From the NCBI RefSeq assembly GCF_018223745.1, contig NZ_CP073653.1:2384001-2448000 (forward strand): a DNA stretch of 64,000 nt, given 5' to 3'. The stretch's first letter is position 1; every line of letters begins with the position of its first letter. The stretch is from Clostridium beijerinckii (GTDB lineage Bacteria > Bacillota > Clostridia > Clostridiales > Clostridiaceae). A program made the position numbers and the translations under genes. Positions 1-8,585 of this stretch are shown here, piece by piece. The notes beneath the pieces were generated by a model. The model was not told the DNA's origin. It saw only the letters and a list, made by a program, of their open reading frames with translations, and did not search any database.

Positions 1-36
1 AAAATGAATTAATGTATAAGAAGGGATGTAAAACAA

Positions 37-1140
37 TTGGGGAAGCATAGTAATAGAAATGCTCAAAGATTTAAAATTGGTTTAATGCTAATTTCACTTA
101 TAGTACAGCTATTTGTCAATATAAATACTTTTAATATTAAAGTTAATGCTGCTGAAATAAATAGTAAATTAGATGAAATATATATATCTGAGTATAATTA
201 CAATGAAGATATGAAAAGTAAAGTCGAACCATATATAAAAAGTAAACTGGAATCTGGATATATAGATGGAGATAAGGACGTTAAATTGTACTATGAAAAA
301 TACAATATAGAAAATGCAAAGGCTAATATAGTAATATCTCATGGATATACTGAGAGTTTAGAGAAGTATCATGAATTAATATATTATTTTTTAAAAGAAG
401 GATATAATGTTTTCGGAATTGAACATAGAGGTCATGGCAGATCCGGCACACTTGGAATAGCTGATAAAACCCAAGTGAATGTAGAAAAATTCGATCAATA
501 TGTAACTGATTTTAAAAAATTTATGGATGAAGTTGTTATGCCCAATAATCAAGGTAAAAAGGTATTATTGTTTGCTCATTCAATGGGGGGAACTATTGGA
601 ACAAAATTCATAGAGGATTACCCAGATTATTTTGATGCTGCGGTATTAAGTGCTCCCATGCTTGAAGTTAACACTGGAAATATACCAAAATTTCTAGCTG
701 ATATTATAGTAGAATTTGAAGTTGCTATTGGTAATGGTGGAAATTACGTTTTAGGTAAGAAAGCATATACACCAGAGTATAAGGAAAATGAGATTGGGAC
801 AAGTTCTTTGAATCGTTATAAATATAGTCATGATATAGTAGCTAATAACAAAGAACTTCAAAGAGGTGGTGCTAGCTATAATTGGACAAAAGAAGCCTTT
901 GATACAACGAAGGAAATTATAAAACCAGAAAATGCATCAAAAGTAGAAATTCCAACATTATTATTTCAAGCTGATAATGATACTTATGTAAAGGCAGAAG
1001 GACAAAATAAATTCGCAAGTAGCTCAAAGAATTGCGAAATAGAAAAGATAGAAAACTCTAGACATGAAATATATTTAGAAAAAGATGAAATTCAAAAACC
1101 ATATTTAGATGAATTATTAGATTTCTACGATAAAGTATAA
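37..1140 (+). CDS. Secreted alpha/beta hydrolase, lysophospholipase / monoacylglycerol lipase-like
   Basis: A 367-residue serine hydrolase of the Hydrolase_4 (lysophospholipase) family that probably cleaves acyl esters outside the cell. The start is TTG, about 10 bases after an AAGAAGGGA ribosome site. A hydrophobic segment at about residues 13-36 ending in VNAAE looks like a signal peptide. The oxyanion region GHGRSG is at 132-137, the nucleophile elbow AHSMGG puts the catalytic serine at 182, and the Asp (QADNDTYV) and His (SRHEIY) of the triad follow near the C-terminus. It stands alone and shares a two-way terminator with the convergent transporter gene. The substrate cannot be told from sequence. 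Confidence 0.85.
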   Translation: MGKHSNRNAQRFKIGLMLISLIVQLFVNINTFNIKVNAAEINSKLDEIYISEYNYNEDMKSKVEPYIKSKLESGYIDGDKDVKLYYEKYNIENAKANIVISHGYTESLEKYHELIYYFLKEGYNVFGIEHRGHGRSGTLGIADKTQVNVEKFDQYVTDFKKFMDEVVMPNNQGKKVLLFAHSMGGTIGTKFIEDYPDYFDAAVLSAPMLEVNTGNIPKFLADIIVEFEVAIGNGGNYVLGKKAYTPEYKENEIGTSSLNRYKYSHDIVANNKELQRGGASYNWTKEAFDTTKEIIKPENASKVEIPTLLFQADNDTYVKAEGQNKFASSSKNCEIEKIENSRHEIYLEKDEIQKPYLDELLDFYDKV

Positions 1141-1156
1141 TTTTTAAAATAAAATA

Positions 1157-1192
1157 TAGAAGCTTGTCTTTGCGTATAAAGACAAGCTTCTA
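1157..1192. terminator. Bidirectional terminator
   Basis: A 15-bp stem (arms starting TAGAAGCTTG and ending CAAGCTTCTA) lies between two convergent genes, with AT-rich tails on both sides, so it can end both transcripts. Confidence 0.8.
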
Positions 1193-1203
1193 TTCATAAT
1201 ATA

Positions 1204-2613
1204 CTATTCCATCATTGCTGCTAATTTTTTATTAAATAATAAGAATAATATTCCCATTATAATTGAAGTAGCAGCTATTCCAGCAAATATTTGTAAGTGT
1301 CCTAAAGTTTCTGTGTAACCAGCAAGTCTTCCTGCTATTTGATTAGCAACAAAGCTGCTTAGAAGCCATACACCCATTAGGAAAGATGCAAGTTTAGCTG
1401 GCGCTAATTGACTTACCATTGAAAGTCCAACTGGTGATAAGCAAAGTTCACCAACAGTATGGAAGAAATAAGTTCCTACAAGCCATATCATGTTAGCTTT
1501 AATAGCAGTATCTTCTATATTTCCTCCTCTTTGCATAACAGCACCAACCATAAGTAAGAAACCAAGTCCTAGAAGTATTGAACCTGTTGCCATCTTTTGA
1601 GGAATACTTAAATCACCACTCTTGCTGCAAGCTAATTTGTACCATAGCTTTGATATAGGTATTCCAAGTATTAATATAAACAATGGATTTAATGATTGGA
1701 ACCAAGATACTGGCACTTCCCATCCATTTACTGATCTATTTATAAAATCTTGTGTGTATATAGTAAGTGAACTTCCAGCTTGCTCGAAGCCTGTCCAGAA
1801 TATTATAGCAAAAGCTGTTAATATTAAAATAACTGCAGTTCTATGTTTTTCTTGCTTAGTTAATGGCTTAGCTTTTGCTTTATTATCATTGGAATTAGAT
1901 TTAGCTACACCTACAGGTGCTTTACCAATATCTCCAAGGAATTTGTTTGCTAATCCATTAAAGATTACTTGTCCTAAAATCATTCCAAGTCCTGCAACTA
2001 AGAAACCATATCTAAATCCGTAGTGTATAATTTCACCTGCTTGTGTAGTAGCCATTGTTTTTTCTGCTAATGTACCACATATAAGAGGTGCTAAAAATGA
2101 TCCGGCGTTTATTCCCATGTAGAAAATAGTGAAAGCTGAATCTTTTCTTTTATCGCCATCAGCATATAAATGACCAACCATTGTTGAAATATTTGGTTTA
2201 AAGAAACCATTCCCGATTATAAGTAAAAATAAACCTATGTACAATGTAGTCATACTTTGGTTTGAGAATAATGTTAACTGTCCAAGAGCTATTATTATTC
2301 CTCCAATAGTGATAGCTTTTCTTTGTCCTAAGTATCTATCTGAGATATATCCGCCTGCTAGTGGAGTAAGATATACAAGAGATGTAAAATTTGCATATAT
2401 AGTCATTGCAGATACCTTATCTACACCAAGTCCACCTCTTATAAATTCTGTAGTTAAATACATTACAAGCAATGCTCTCATACCATAGTAACTAAATCTT
2501 TCCCACATTTCTGTAAAAAATAACATATACAGACCTGGAGGATGTTTCATTTTGCTTGATTCGTTTGATGAAACTTCTTTCATCGTTATATCACTGTCTT
2601 TTTTAAGTTCCAT
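1204..2613 (-). CDS. POT/PTR2 family proton-dependent di-/tripeptide transporter
   Basis: A polytopic inner-membrane symporter of about 469 residues that imports small peptides with protons. The proton-coupling motif ExxER appears as TEMWERFSYYG (E35, E38, R39). The PTR2 signatures are visible around YISDRYLGQRKA and FYMGINAGSF. A longer reading frame starts at 2679, but the ATG at 2613 has AAAGAGG six bases upstream and begins MELKKDSD, so I use it. About 12-14 membrane segments fit the family length. It is monocistronic and convergent with the upstream hydrolase. It is closest in pattern to DtpT-type transporters of Firmicutes. Confidence 0.9.
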   Translation of the reverse strand: MELKKDSDITMKEVSSNESSKMKHPPGLYMLFFTEMWERFSYYGMRALLVMYLTTEFIRGGLGVDKVSAMTIYANFTSLVYLTPLAGGYISDRYLGQRKAITIGGIIIALGQLTLFSNQSMTTLYIGLFLLIIGNGFFKPNISTMVGHLYADGDKRKDSAFTIFYMGINAGSFLAPLICGTLAEKTMATTQAGEIIHYGFRYGFLVAGLGMILGQVIFNGLANKFLGDIGKAPVGVAKSNSNDNKAKAKPLTKQEKHRTAVILILTAFAIIFWTGFEQAGSSLTIYTQDFINRSVNGWEVPVSWFQSLNPLFILILGIPISKLWYKLACSKSGDLSIPQKMATGSILLGLGFLLMVGAVMQRGGNIEDTAIKANMIWLVGTYFFHTVGELCLSPVGLSMVSQLAPAKLASFLMGVWLLSSFVANQIAGRLAGYTETLGHLQIFAGIAATSIIMGILFLLFNKKLAAMME

Positions 2614-2820
2614 AATAAACCTCTTTCTTTGATATTTTATTAACATAACAATTTTAGCAACAAATTCGACAACTTGCAAATTTTTGCTTACAAAAATGTT
2701 AAATTATAACCTGTAATAGTGGTATTTATATGAAAAATTAAATATTCTATATAAAAAATTTAACAATAGAATCCCTAAAAACAGTTGTTAAATTAGCAAT
2801 ATATTAAAAAATGATAGCTT

Positions 2821-2875
2821 TTCATAAAAAAATCATATTTTTTGATATTAATTAAAAAATATGATTTTTTATGAA
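2821..2875. repeat. Long AT-only palindrome between divergent genes
   Basis: Two arms of about 22 bp (first TTCATAAAAAAATCAT, last ATGATTTTTTATGAA) flank an 11-bp loop, in the 300-bp gap between the POT transporter and the M15 peptidase gene. Both neighbours point away from it, so it is not a 3' terminator for either. It may be a promoter-region cruciform, an operator or the end of an unseen small RNA. Nothing else is recognisable in the gap. Confidence 0.6.
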
Positions 2876-2980
2876 TTTTTAAAATTTGTTTAGTAAGTTT
2901 TTATAAGAAATTATTGTACATAGTATGTTTATTCTTGGGACAGTATATATTTATACGATTAAAAAGGTGGTGAAATATAA

Positions 2981-3886
2981 TTGATAAGAAAAATTAGTAA
3001 TTTTATAATATGTTTTTTTATTATTTTTAGCATTCCTATAGATTCAAAGGCATCAGAAGATAGGGATTACCAAACAGAGATGAAGCAGGATATTTTGATT
3101 CTTATGTTATCATATCCTCAACATATAGTAGATGTAGAAAAGAAAAGTGATGATGAAGTTTACATAATTATGAAATCAGGTAAGAAAATTATTTATGATG
3201 ATAAAAAGAAAAAAAATCATGAAGTAAAATTAACAAATCCTGATTTACAAGATATGTTAGAGCAAGACTACCCATTAGAAAAAAATACAGAGATCATGGA
3301 TAAAAATTTTGATCCTGGTAGAGCTAGACATTACGAGTTATTAAGCGAAGTATATGGAAATTCTAAGGGAGCAATTGAAAAAAACTTAGCTAGCTTAAAG
3401 TATGGATATACTAATTATCAATTCAATAAGCAAAATAATGCTAATGCGTCTTTAGAAGCAGCTTTAAAAGAATTAATGCCTTTAGCAAAATCAAGATCAG
3501 ATATAGGTAGTATACTTTACCCTGCCAGCGGAACATTTAATTATAGAGTTATATCTGGAACTGGAAGGCTAAGCCCACATTCATATGGAATCGCAATTGA
3601 TCTTAAAAGTGATAAGAGAGATTATTGGAAGTGGAGTTCAGAAAAGGCTGGAAAGGAAAGACTCTCTGATTACCCTAAAGAACTAGTGGAAGCATTTGAA
3701 AAGAATAATTTCGTGTGGGGAGGAAAATGGGGACATTTTGATATATTGCATTTTGAATATAGACCAGAAATAATATTAAAAGCTAGATATTTTGCTAATT
3801 GGAATAAAAATGATGAATGGTTCCAAGGTATTCCTCTAAACGAAGAAACTAATAAGTATATTGAAATAATTAACAATAAATTGTAA
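2981..3886 (+). CDS. Secreted D-alanyl-D-alanine carboxypeptidase, peptidase M15 (VanY-like)
   Basis: A 301-residue exported zinc peptidase expected to trim D-Ala-D-Ala stems or cross-links of peptidoglycan. The start is TTG behind AAGGTGGTGA. A signal peptide covers about residues 1-25. The M15 zinc ligands are visible as SPHSYGIAIDL (H200, D207) and WGHFDILHFEY (H257, with catalytic D254 nearby). The first 110 residues are a family-specific N-terminal region with no motif I recognise. It is 33 bases upstream of another secreted wall-type protein in the same direction, so the two are probably co-transcribed. Confidence 0.85.
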   Translation: MIRKISNFIICFFIIFSIPIDSKASEDRDYQTEMKQDILILMLSYPQHIVDVEKKSDDEVYIIMKSGKKIIYDDKKKKNHEVKLTNPDLQDMLEQDYPLEKNTEIMDKNFDPGRARHYELLSEVYGNSKGAIEKNLASLKYGYTNYQFNKQNNANASLEAALKELMPLAKSRSDIGSILYPASGTFNYRVISGTGRLSPHSYGIAIDLKSDKRDYWKWSSEKAGKERLSDYPKELVEAFEKNNFVWGGKWGHFDILHFEYRPEIILKARYFANWNKNDEWFQGIPLNEETNKYIEIINNKL

Positions 3887-3919
3887 CAGAATGACTTAAT
3901 TTAGAAAGGGGTATTATAG

Positions 3920-5032
3920 ATGCGACTCTCTAAAATCAAAAAAAACAGGTCAAAATTTATAATCATCTTAGTATTCATTGTGTTTTTATCATTGATTACT
4001 AGTGATAAAAGTAGCATTGTATTTGCTGATACTAGTACTGATAATGAAGTGAAAAGTATTGTAGAAAATATATTTGCAATAAAAAATAAAGCTATACTTA
4101 GCAAAGATTTGGATTCAATTAAAGCCTTATATGCTACTGATACTAGATATGGTCAATGGGCATATGAGTATGAGGAAAAAAAGGTTAAGTATGTTAATAA
4201 CTGGGCTGAAAAGCAGGGAATACAATTTGTGGATATCGTTCCTAAAGTAGTAATCAAAAAATCGAAAATTGGAGACAATAAATGTTCTTTTAGTTTAATT
4301 TGTAATACAGAGTATAAGTACATATATCCGGATCAACCTGAAGCTATAAATAGTTCAAGAATGGGGACATATCATTCTTTTCAATTAAGCAAGAGAGATA
4401 ATAATTGGATAATAACAAAGGAATGGTATACAGATCCATTTGCTGATTCCTTAAGTTTAGAAAATATTAAAGCAGATGAGATTAAACAATATATATCATC
4501 ACAGCCTCCTAGAGATATTTCAAATATTAATGAAAAAAGAAAAGGAGCAAAGGAATATGCAGAAAGGTACTGTGGAGCGGCAACTATCGAGGAATATGGC
4601 TTTAAGTATAATAATAAATATAGAGATTTTAATCCAGAAGGTGGAGATTGTGCAAATTTTGCGTCACAAATACTACGCGAAGGAGGAAAATTCAAGGAAA
4701 ATTCTACATGGAACTATGACAAAGGAAGTGCAACAGGTCCTTGGGTAAATGCCGGTAAGTTTACTCACTATATGATTAATAGCGGAAGAGCATCGGTAAT
4801 TGCTAGAGGAAGTTATGAAAAGGTATATAAGGCTTCTTATAAATTACTTCCCGGAGATTTCATAGCATACGAAAAGAAAGGTGATATAACCCATGTATCG
4901 ACAGTTACAGGAGTCGATTCTAAAGGATATTCCTTAGTAACGTGTCATAATACAGATAGAAATAATGTTCCATGGGATTTAGGATGGAGTGATAAAAAAA
5001 TTAAGTTTTGGCTTATTAGAGTTCATTACTAA
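3920..5032 (+). CDS. Secreted protein with C-terminal amidase_6-type domain
   Basis: A 370-residue exported protein with a signal peptide at residues 12-36 ending VFADT. Residues 45-180 form an NTF2-like or uncharacterised extracellular domain. Residues 205-370 match the putative amidase domain (Amidase_6) found in clostridial and bacillar wall proteins, with GGDCANFASQ placing the likely nucleophile at C244 and a later DITHVSTVTG histidine. The ATG has GAAAGGGG upstream. It follows the M15 peptidase gene by 33 bp, suggesting a two-gene wall-remodelling unit. Enzymatic activity is inferred from the family only. Confidence 0.75.
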   Translation: MRLSKIKKNRSKFIIILVFIVFLSLITSDKSSIVFADTSTDNEVKSIVENIFAIKNKAILSKDLDSIKALYATDTRYGQWAYEYEEKKVKYVNNWAEKQGIQFVDIVPKVVIKKSKIGDNKCSFSLICNTEYKYIYPDQPEAINSSRMGTYHSFQLSKRDNNWIITKEWYTDPFADSLSLENIKADEIKQYISSQPPRDISNINEKRKGAKEYAERYCGAATIEEYGFKYNNKYRDFNPEGGDCANFASQILREGGKFKENSTWNYDKGSATGPWVNAGKFTHYMINSGRASVIARGSYEKVYKASYKLLPGDFIAYEKKGDITHVSTVTGVDSKGYSLVTCHNTDRNNVPWDLGWSDKKIKFWLIRVHY

Positions 5033-5041
5033 ATAAAATTT

Positions 5042-5080
5042 GCCTTAAGGGGTAATTAAATGCACTTTAAGGCTTTATTT
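5042..5080 (+). terminator. Terminator after the amidase-domain gene
   Basis: A short stem GCCTTAA / TTAAGGC with a 15-bp spacer is followed by TTTATTTG, ten bases past the stop codon. It is weak but well placed. Confidence 0.5.
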
Positions 5081-5110
5081 GAAATTAAAAGAATAAAATT
5101 TGTGTAACAA

Positions 5111-5217
5111 CTAATTTCAAAATGTTTTCTTCATAGATATAAGTCTAAAAAATATTGCAAGAATAATCCTAATTGGAACTGTGAATTGTGAACTGTGCAT
5201 TGTGAATTGTAATATAG
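5111..5217 (+). repeat. 110-bp interspersed repeat (family A), copy 1, diverged
   Basis: This is the most diverged of five copies. The left end is changed, but the core TTCTTCATA...AAGTCTAAAA...ATTGCAAGAAT and the 7-bp tandem block (TGTGAAT, TGTGAAC, TGTGCAT, TGTGAAT) are clear. Other copies are at 13573, 36181, 38727 and, reversed, 43948. Confidence 0.75.
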
Positions 5218-5270
5218 TTTTATATAATCAAATTATTATAGTATAATACAAATCAGATATTAATCATTAA

Positions 5271-5316
5271 GGGGGGGGACTAGTAAGAAATATAGTTGTA
5301 TTCTTACTAAAGTAGA
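5271..5316 (+). promoter_or_regulatory. G8 tract and hairpin in place of a normal ribosome site
   Basis: A run of eight G (5271-5278) is the only Shine-Dalgarno-like sequence upstream of the acetyltransferase start at 5317, nearly 40 bases away. The stretch between is a 9-bp hairpin, TAGTAAGAA (5281-5289) with TTCTTACTA (5301-5309), that would bring the G tract close to the ATG when folded. An in-frame stop at 5308 rules out a longer protein start. Confidence 0.45.
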
Positions 5317-5871
5317 ATGAAACAAATAGTATTAAATAAAAAAGATAAAAGTGTTGTACAAGCCCGATTGAAACTATTGGATGTAAGCTATATCGATAAA
5401 ATTATGAAATTACAAGATGATGTATATACAAGATTAGAAAACAAAGATTTCTTTGTATGTTCAGATAAAAAAGAATTTGAAACTGCTATAAATGAAAAAG
5501 GTATAGTCTTGGGTTGTGTTTCGTTAGATGAAGATGAGCTAATTGCTATAGGAGCATATATTGAATATGGATACGATGAACATAATTATGGACATGATAT
5601 AAAAATTCAAGGGGAAAAGTTGCTTAAGGTAGGGCAGATTGAATCAACTATGGTTTTGGATGATTATAGAGGAAATAAACTTCAAAAGATAATGTGTGAA
5701 TCTCTTGAAGAAATAAGCAAAACAGCAGGAATGAATTGTATTTGTGCAACAGTTTATCCTGATAATAAATATAGCCTGAATACATTTAAAAAACTTGGGT
5801 ATAATGTTATGGAAGATAAATTAAAATATGGTGGATTAAGAAGATTTGTTTTAATGAAAGAATTAAAATGA
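5317..5871 (+). CDS. GNAT family N-acetyltransferase
   Basis: A 184-residue cytosolic acetyltransferase. The acetyl-CoA region is seen as STMVLDDYRGNKLQK followed by a helix and the ATVYPDNKYSLNTFKKLGY segment typical of GNAT strands 4-5. The substrate is unknown. The ATG has no adjacent ribosome site; a G8 tract and a hairpin lie just upstream. It is a single gene between two regulatory regions, and no terminator is obvious after it. Confidence 0.8.
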   Translation: MKQIVLNKKDKSVVQARLKLLDVSYIDKIMKLQDDVYTRLENKDFFVCSDKKEFETAINEKGIVLGCVSLDEDELIAIGAYIEYGYDEHNYGHDIKIQGEKLLKVGQIESTMVLDDYRGNKLQKIMCESLEEISKTAGMNCICATVYPDNKYSLNTFKKLGYNVMEDKLKYGGLRRFVLMKELK

Positions 5872-5980
5872 TAAACTCTAAGCACTGTAAAAACTTAGTT
5901 TATTTTAAAATGCATTTCAAGAAAATTATTCATAAAAAAGTATAATTTGAAAATTCATTAACAAATTTTTAAAAAAAGTA

Positions 5981-6009
5981 TTGATTTATAAATTATTTTG
6001 CAATATAAT
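5981..6009 (+). promoter_or_regulatory. Sigma-A promoter of the T-box transcript
   Basis: TTGATT (5981-5986), a 17-bp spacer and TATAAT (6004-6009) form a near-consensus housekeeping promoter. It would start RNA near 6016, about 70-80 nt before the recognisable T-box stem I. Confidence 0.75.
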
Positions 6010-6084
6010 GAATTCCATAAAGCAAATATGCTTATAAATAATAAAGAAATTAATTTTTGAGAAATTAAAATTTATATATGCAAT

Positions 6085-6357
6085 GATGAAGAAAAGTAAA
6101 TTCAAATAGATGATTTTTAGAGAGCAGATGATGGTGGAATATCTGTATGAGTCTTGAATTGAAGAACACTTCGGAGCTATTAACCGAAATTTTAGATTAA
6201 AAGAGTAGGCTTAATCGGGTCCATACCGTTAAAAGTGGAGAGTATAAAACAATAATGTTTTGTACTTCATTGAGGTGAGTTTTTTATAAACTAACTAGGG
6301 TGGTACCGCGAGTTAATCTCGTCCCTATGCATAATGCATAGGGACGAGATTTTTTTA
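6085..6357 (+). promoter_or_regulatory. T-box leader, probable asparagine type
   Basis: A tRNA-sensing leader. The hallmark antiterminator AGGGTGGTACCGCG is at 6297-6310 and the competing terminator at 6316-6357. Upstream stem I elements are AGAGAGCAGATGATGG and the 3' strand GAAGAACACTTCGGAGC. The best specifier reading is AAC (6165-6167), an Asn codon, but GAA two bases earlier is possible. An AAC specifier fits the downstream AspRS/GatCAB pathway, which makes Asn-tRNA. An Asn-responsive T-box on the second AspRS-GatCAB set has been described in C. acetobutylicum. Uncharged tRNA-Asn would pair with both sites and allow read-through. Confidence 0.9.
6316..6357 (+). terminator. T-box intrinsic terminator
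   Basis: A perfect stem of about 16 bp (ATCTCGTCCCTATGCA with its complement ending GGGACGAGAT) is followed by TTTTTTT. Its 5' arm contains the ACCGCG-distal part of the T-box, so the two folds exclude each other. Confidence 0.9.
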
Positions 6358-6577
6358 TTCTTTAGGAATTTATATTTCAGTAAAACCTGTAGATAACTTA
6401 AAAAAGGTTGATTGAATAGTATTTGTATTTAGAAAAGAATAAAAAAAATCTTATTCGCCTGCCAAATTTTTCTCACATGCGTTCGAAAAGGCAGATGCGT
6501 GAAAAAAATCTACACATATGAAAAGAGTGCGAAGCACAATACGGAACTTAACCACAGTCGCCTACGATTTTTTTATT
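6356..6577 (+). repeat. 220-bp structured repeat (family R), copy 1
   Basis: It starts in the terminator U-tract (TTATTCTTTAGGAATTTAT) and ends CGATTTTTTTATT. Inside are an outer inverted repeat (AATAAAAAAAATC with GATTTTTTTATT), a hairpin CGCCTGCC / GGCAGATGCG and a small GTGCGAAGCAC stem-loop. About 110 bp of the core is identical to copy 2 at 13886-13994. It lies inside the leader between T-box and aspS. Confidence 0.8.
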
Positions 6578-6673
6578 ATAAATTTTAATTAAAATAAAAA
6601 TATTTATTTTTACAAAATATCTATAAAAATCTTATGTAAAAATAATCAATATATGGGAAAAGGAGCAATAATC

Positions 6674-7963
6674 ATGAAAAGAATATTTATTAAAGATTTA
6701 GCAGTTAACGGGGAAGAAAAAGTATTACTTAAAGGTTGGGTTCATAAAATTCGTGATCTTTCACATGTTTCATTTATCTTACTTAGAGATAAATCTGGGA
6801 TAATTCAATTAGTATGTACTAAGGAACAAATTAAAGGTTTAAGACTTGAAAATGCAGTAGAAGTAACTGGAATAGTTCGCGAAAATGAAAAGGCTCCAAA
6901 GGGAATGGAAATTGAAGTATCAGATATTAAAATAGCAGGAACTGTATATTATGACAAATTACCATTTGAAATTCAAAGCTTTAAAGAAAAGGCTGCTCTT
7001 GAAACTCAATTGGATTATAGAACAATAAGTCTTAGAATTCCTAAGAAAAAAGCAATTTTCAAGGTTCAAAATGAAATTGAAGAAGCATTTAGAATGTTCT
7101 TCAAGGGTAATGATTTTGAAGAAATCCATACTCCAAAGATAACTCATTCTGGAACAGAAGGTGGATCTGAAATGTTTACTGTTAATTACTTTAACAGAAG
7201 AGCTTTCCTTGCACAAAGTCCTCAATTCTGGAAGCAAATGATGGTTGGAGCAGGTTTTGAAAGAGTATTTGAAGTTGGTTATGCATATAGAGCAGAACTT
7301 CACAACACTTGGAGACATTTAAATGAGTATGTTAGTTTAGACGTTGAAATGGGCTTTATAAAAGACGAAACTGATCTTATGGAAATGGAAGAAAGCTTTA
7401 TAAGATATTTATATAAACACTTAAATGAAAAATGTGCTGAAGAATTGAAATTATTTGATGTGGTTCTTCCAGAAGAAATTAATATTCCAAGAATTCCACT
7501 TGCTAAAGCTCAAGAAATTTTATTAACAGAATTTAATAAAAAATCTCCAGTTGGAAATATTGATAATGAGGGTGAAGCACTATTCCATAAATATGTTAAA
7601 GAAAAATATAATAGTGACTATGTATTCCTAACAGAATATCCAACAGCTAAGAGACCAATGTATGCAATGGAATGTGAAGAAAATAGAGAAATGACAAAGA
7701 GTTTCGACTTAATCTTCAAGGGCGTTGAAATTACAACTGGTGGTCAAAGGATACATGATTATGAAATGTTAAAAGCTAAAATGGAAAGACTAGGATTAAA
7801 GCTTGAAGACTTTGCTTTCTATTTAGATACATTTAAATATGGAATGCCACCTCACGGAGGGTTTGCAATTGGTCTAGAAAGAATTACAATGCAAATATTA
7901 AACCTTGGAAATATAAGAGAAGCATCATTATTCCCAAGAGACATGAAGAGATTAACACCGTAA
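6674..7963 (+). CDS. aspS: Archaeal-type, probably non-discriminating aspartyl-tRNA synthetase
   Basis: Charges tRNA-Asp and, as a non-discriminating enzyme, tRNA-Asn with aspartate; GatCAB then amidates Asp-tRNA-Asn. The 429-residue length without the bacterial GAD insertion, motif 2 (YRAELHNTWRHLNEYVSLD) and motif 3 (PPHGGFAIGLERITMQ then LFPRDMKR) are those of the archaeal/eukaryal AspRS type. An N-terminal OB-fold anticodon domain covers about residues 1-105. A longer frame begins at 6653, but AAAGGAGC sits properly before the ATG at 6674. It follows a T-box leader and precedes gatCAB. AsnRS is the main alternative; motif 2 and context favour AspRS. Confidence 0.85.
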   Translation: MKRIFIKDLAVNGEEKVLLKGWVHKIRDLSHVSFILLRDKSGIIQLVCTKEQIKGLRLENAVEVTGIVRENEKAPKGMEIEVSDIKIAGTVYYDKLPFEIQSFKEKAALETQLDYRTISLRIPKKKAIFKVQNEIEEAFRMFFKGNDFEEIHTPKITHSGTEGGSEMFTVNYFNRRAFLAQSPQFWKQMMVGAGFERVFEVGYAYRAELHNTWRHLNEYVSLDVEMGFIKDETDLMEMEESFIRYLYKHLNEKCAEELKLFDVVLPEEINIPRIPLAKAQEILLTEFNKKSPVGNIDNEGEALFHKYVKEKYNSDYVFLTEYPTAKRPMYAMECEENREMTKSFDLIFKGVEITTGGQRIHDYEMLKAKMERLGLKLEDFAFYLDTFKYGMPPHGGFAIGLERITMQILNLGNIREASLFPRDMKRLTP

Positions 7964-8003
7964 GTGAGAATCCAAAAAGTGATGCTCCAAATTTTATATT
8001 TGG

Positions 8004-8149
8004 TTAGCAGAACTTTCTCTGTGAGCTTTTACATTTGGATATTCGAACTTACTCAGTGAGCGAATGCGAGTCGAGTTTCCTTAAGTAAGACTTCAAATTT
8101 TATATTTGTTAAGTCGAACCTACTCAGCGAACGTAGTGAGTCGAGTTTC
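8004..8149 (+). repeat. Three degenerate hairpin repeats between aspS and gatC
   Basis: Three related units follow one another. CAAATTTTATATTTG-type segments occur at 7988 and 8093, and each is followed by CGAAC(T/C)TACTCAG...GAGTCGAGTTT hairpins (about 8044-8077 and 8115-8147). The first unit is the most decayed. They have no coding potential and look like small dispersed palindromic repeats. Confidence 0.6.
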
Positions 8150-8160
8150 ATTTAAAAAAG

Positions 8161-8197
8161 TTATTCAATAGAAACCTAAAAAGCTTCTATTGAATAA
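8161..8197 (+). terminator. Hairpin without a clear U-tract, upstream of gatC
   Basis: A perfect 13-bp stem, TTATTCAATAGAA with TTCTATTGAATAA, has an 11-base loop. No T run follows, so it may be a weak terminator, an mRNA processing site or a stability element splitting aspS from gatCAB. Confidence 0.5.
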
Positions 8198-8228
8198 AGC
8201 TAATTAGTTTATGCAAAGTTAATGAATT

Positions 8229-8258
8229 TTAACATAGTGTTTTAAACAGCATTATAAT
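8229..8258 (+). promoter_or_regulatory. Candidate internal sigma-A promoter for gatCAB
   Basis: TTAACA (8229-8234), an 18-bp spacer and TATAAT (8253-8258) lie 28 bp before the gatC start. It would make gatCAB expression partly independent of the T-box. Confidence 0.5.
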
Positions 8259-8285
8259 GACAAAAAATTTGATGAGGTGAAATTA

Positions 8286-8570
8286 ATGAAAGTTAGTATT
8301 GATGAAGTAAAATATATAGCAAAGCTTTCTAAATTAAGATTTTCTGATGAAGAAGCTGCTAAATTTGCAAAAGAATTTGAAAATATTTTAGAGCATTTTC
8401 AATATTTAAATGAATTAGATTTAGATATTAAAGAAGATATAGATAATAAGGCAGAATTAAAGCCAGTAGTAAGAAAAGATGAAGTTAAACAATTCGAATG
8501 TAAGGATTTATTTAGAAATGTTAAAGACATGCAAGAGACTTATATTAAAGTACCAAAGATTATTGAATAG
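8286..8570 (+). CDS. gatC: Glu/Asp-tRNA amidotransferase subunit C
   Basis: A 94-residue chaperone-like subunit that wraps GatA and stabilises the GatCAB amidotransferase. The sequence VSIDEVKYIAKLSKLRFSDEE at the N-terminus and the VRKDEV motif in the second half are typical GatC. A GTG at 8277 is in frame, but the GATGAGGTGA ribosome site points to the ATG at 8286. It is 15 bp ahead of gatA in a tight gatC-gatA-gatB set. Confidence 0.92.
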   Translation: MKVSIDEVKYIAKLSKLRFSDEEAAKFAKEFENILEHFQYLNELDLDIKEDIDNKAELKPVVRKDEVKQFECKDLFRNVKDMQETYIKVPKIIE

Positions 8571-8585
8571 GGTGGTGACTAGATA

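Noticed and set aside
5178..5217. CRISPR-like array from repeated TGTGAAT units
   Set aside because: Units are 7 bp and directly tandem with no spacers; it is the core of an interspersed repeat.
6653..7963. Asparaginyl-tRNA synthetase
   Set aside because: Motifs 2 and 3 match archaeal-type AspRS, and the link to gatCAB fits a non-discriminating AspRS.
8004..8149. CRISPR or tRNA gene in the aspS-gatC gap
   Set aside because: Units are few, degenerate and palindromic; no cloverleaf can be drawn.
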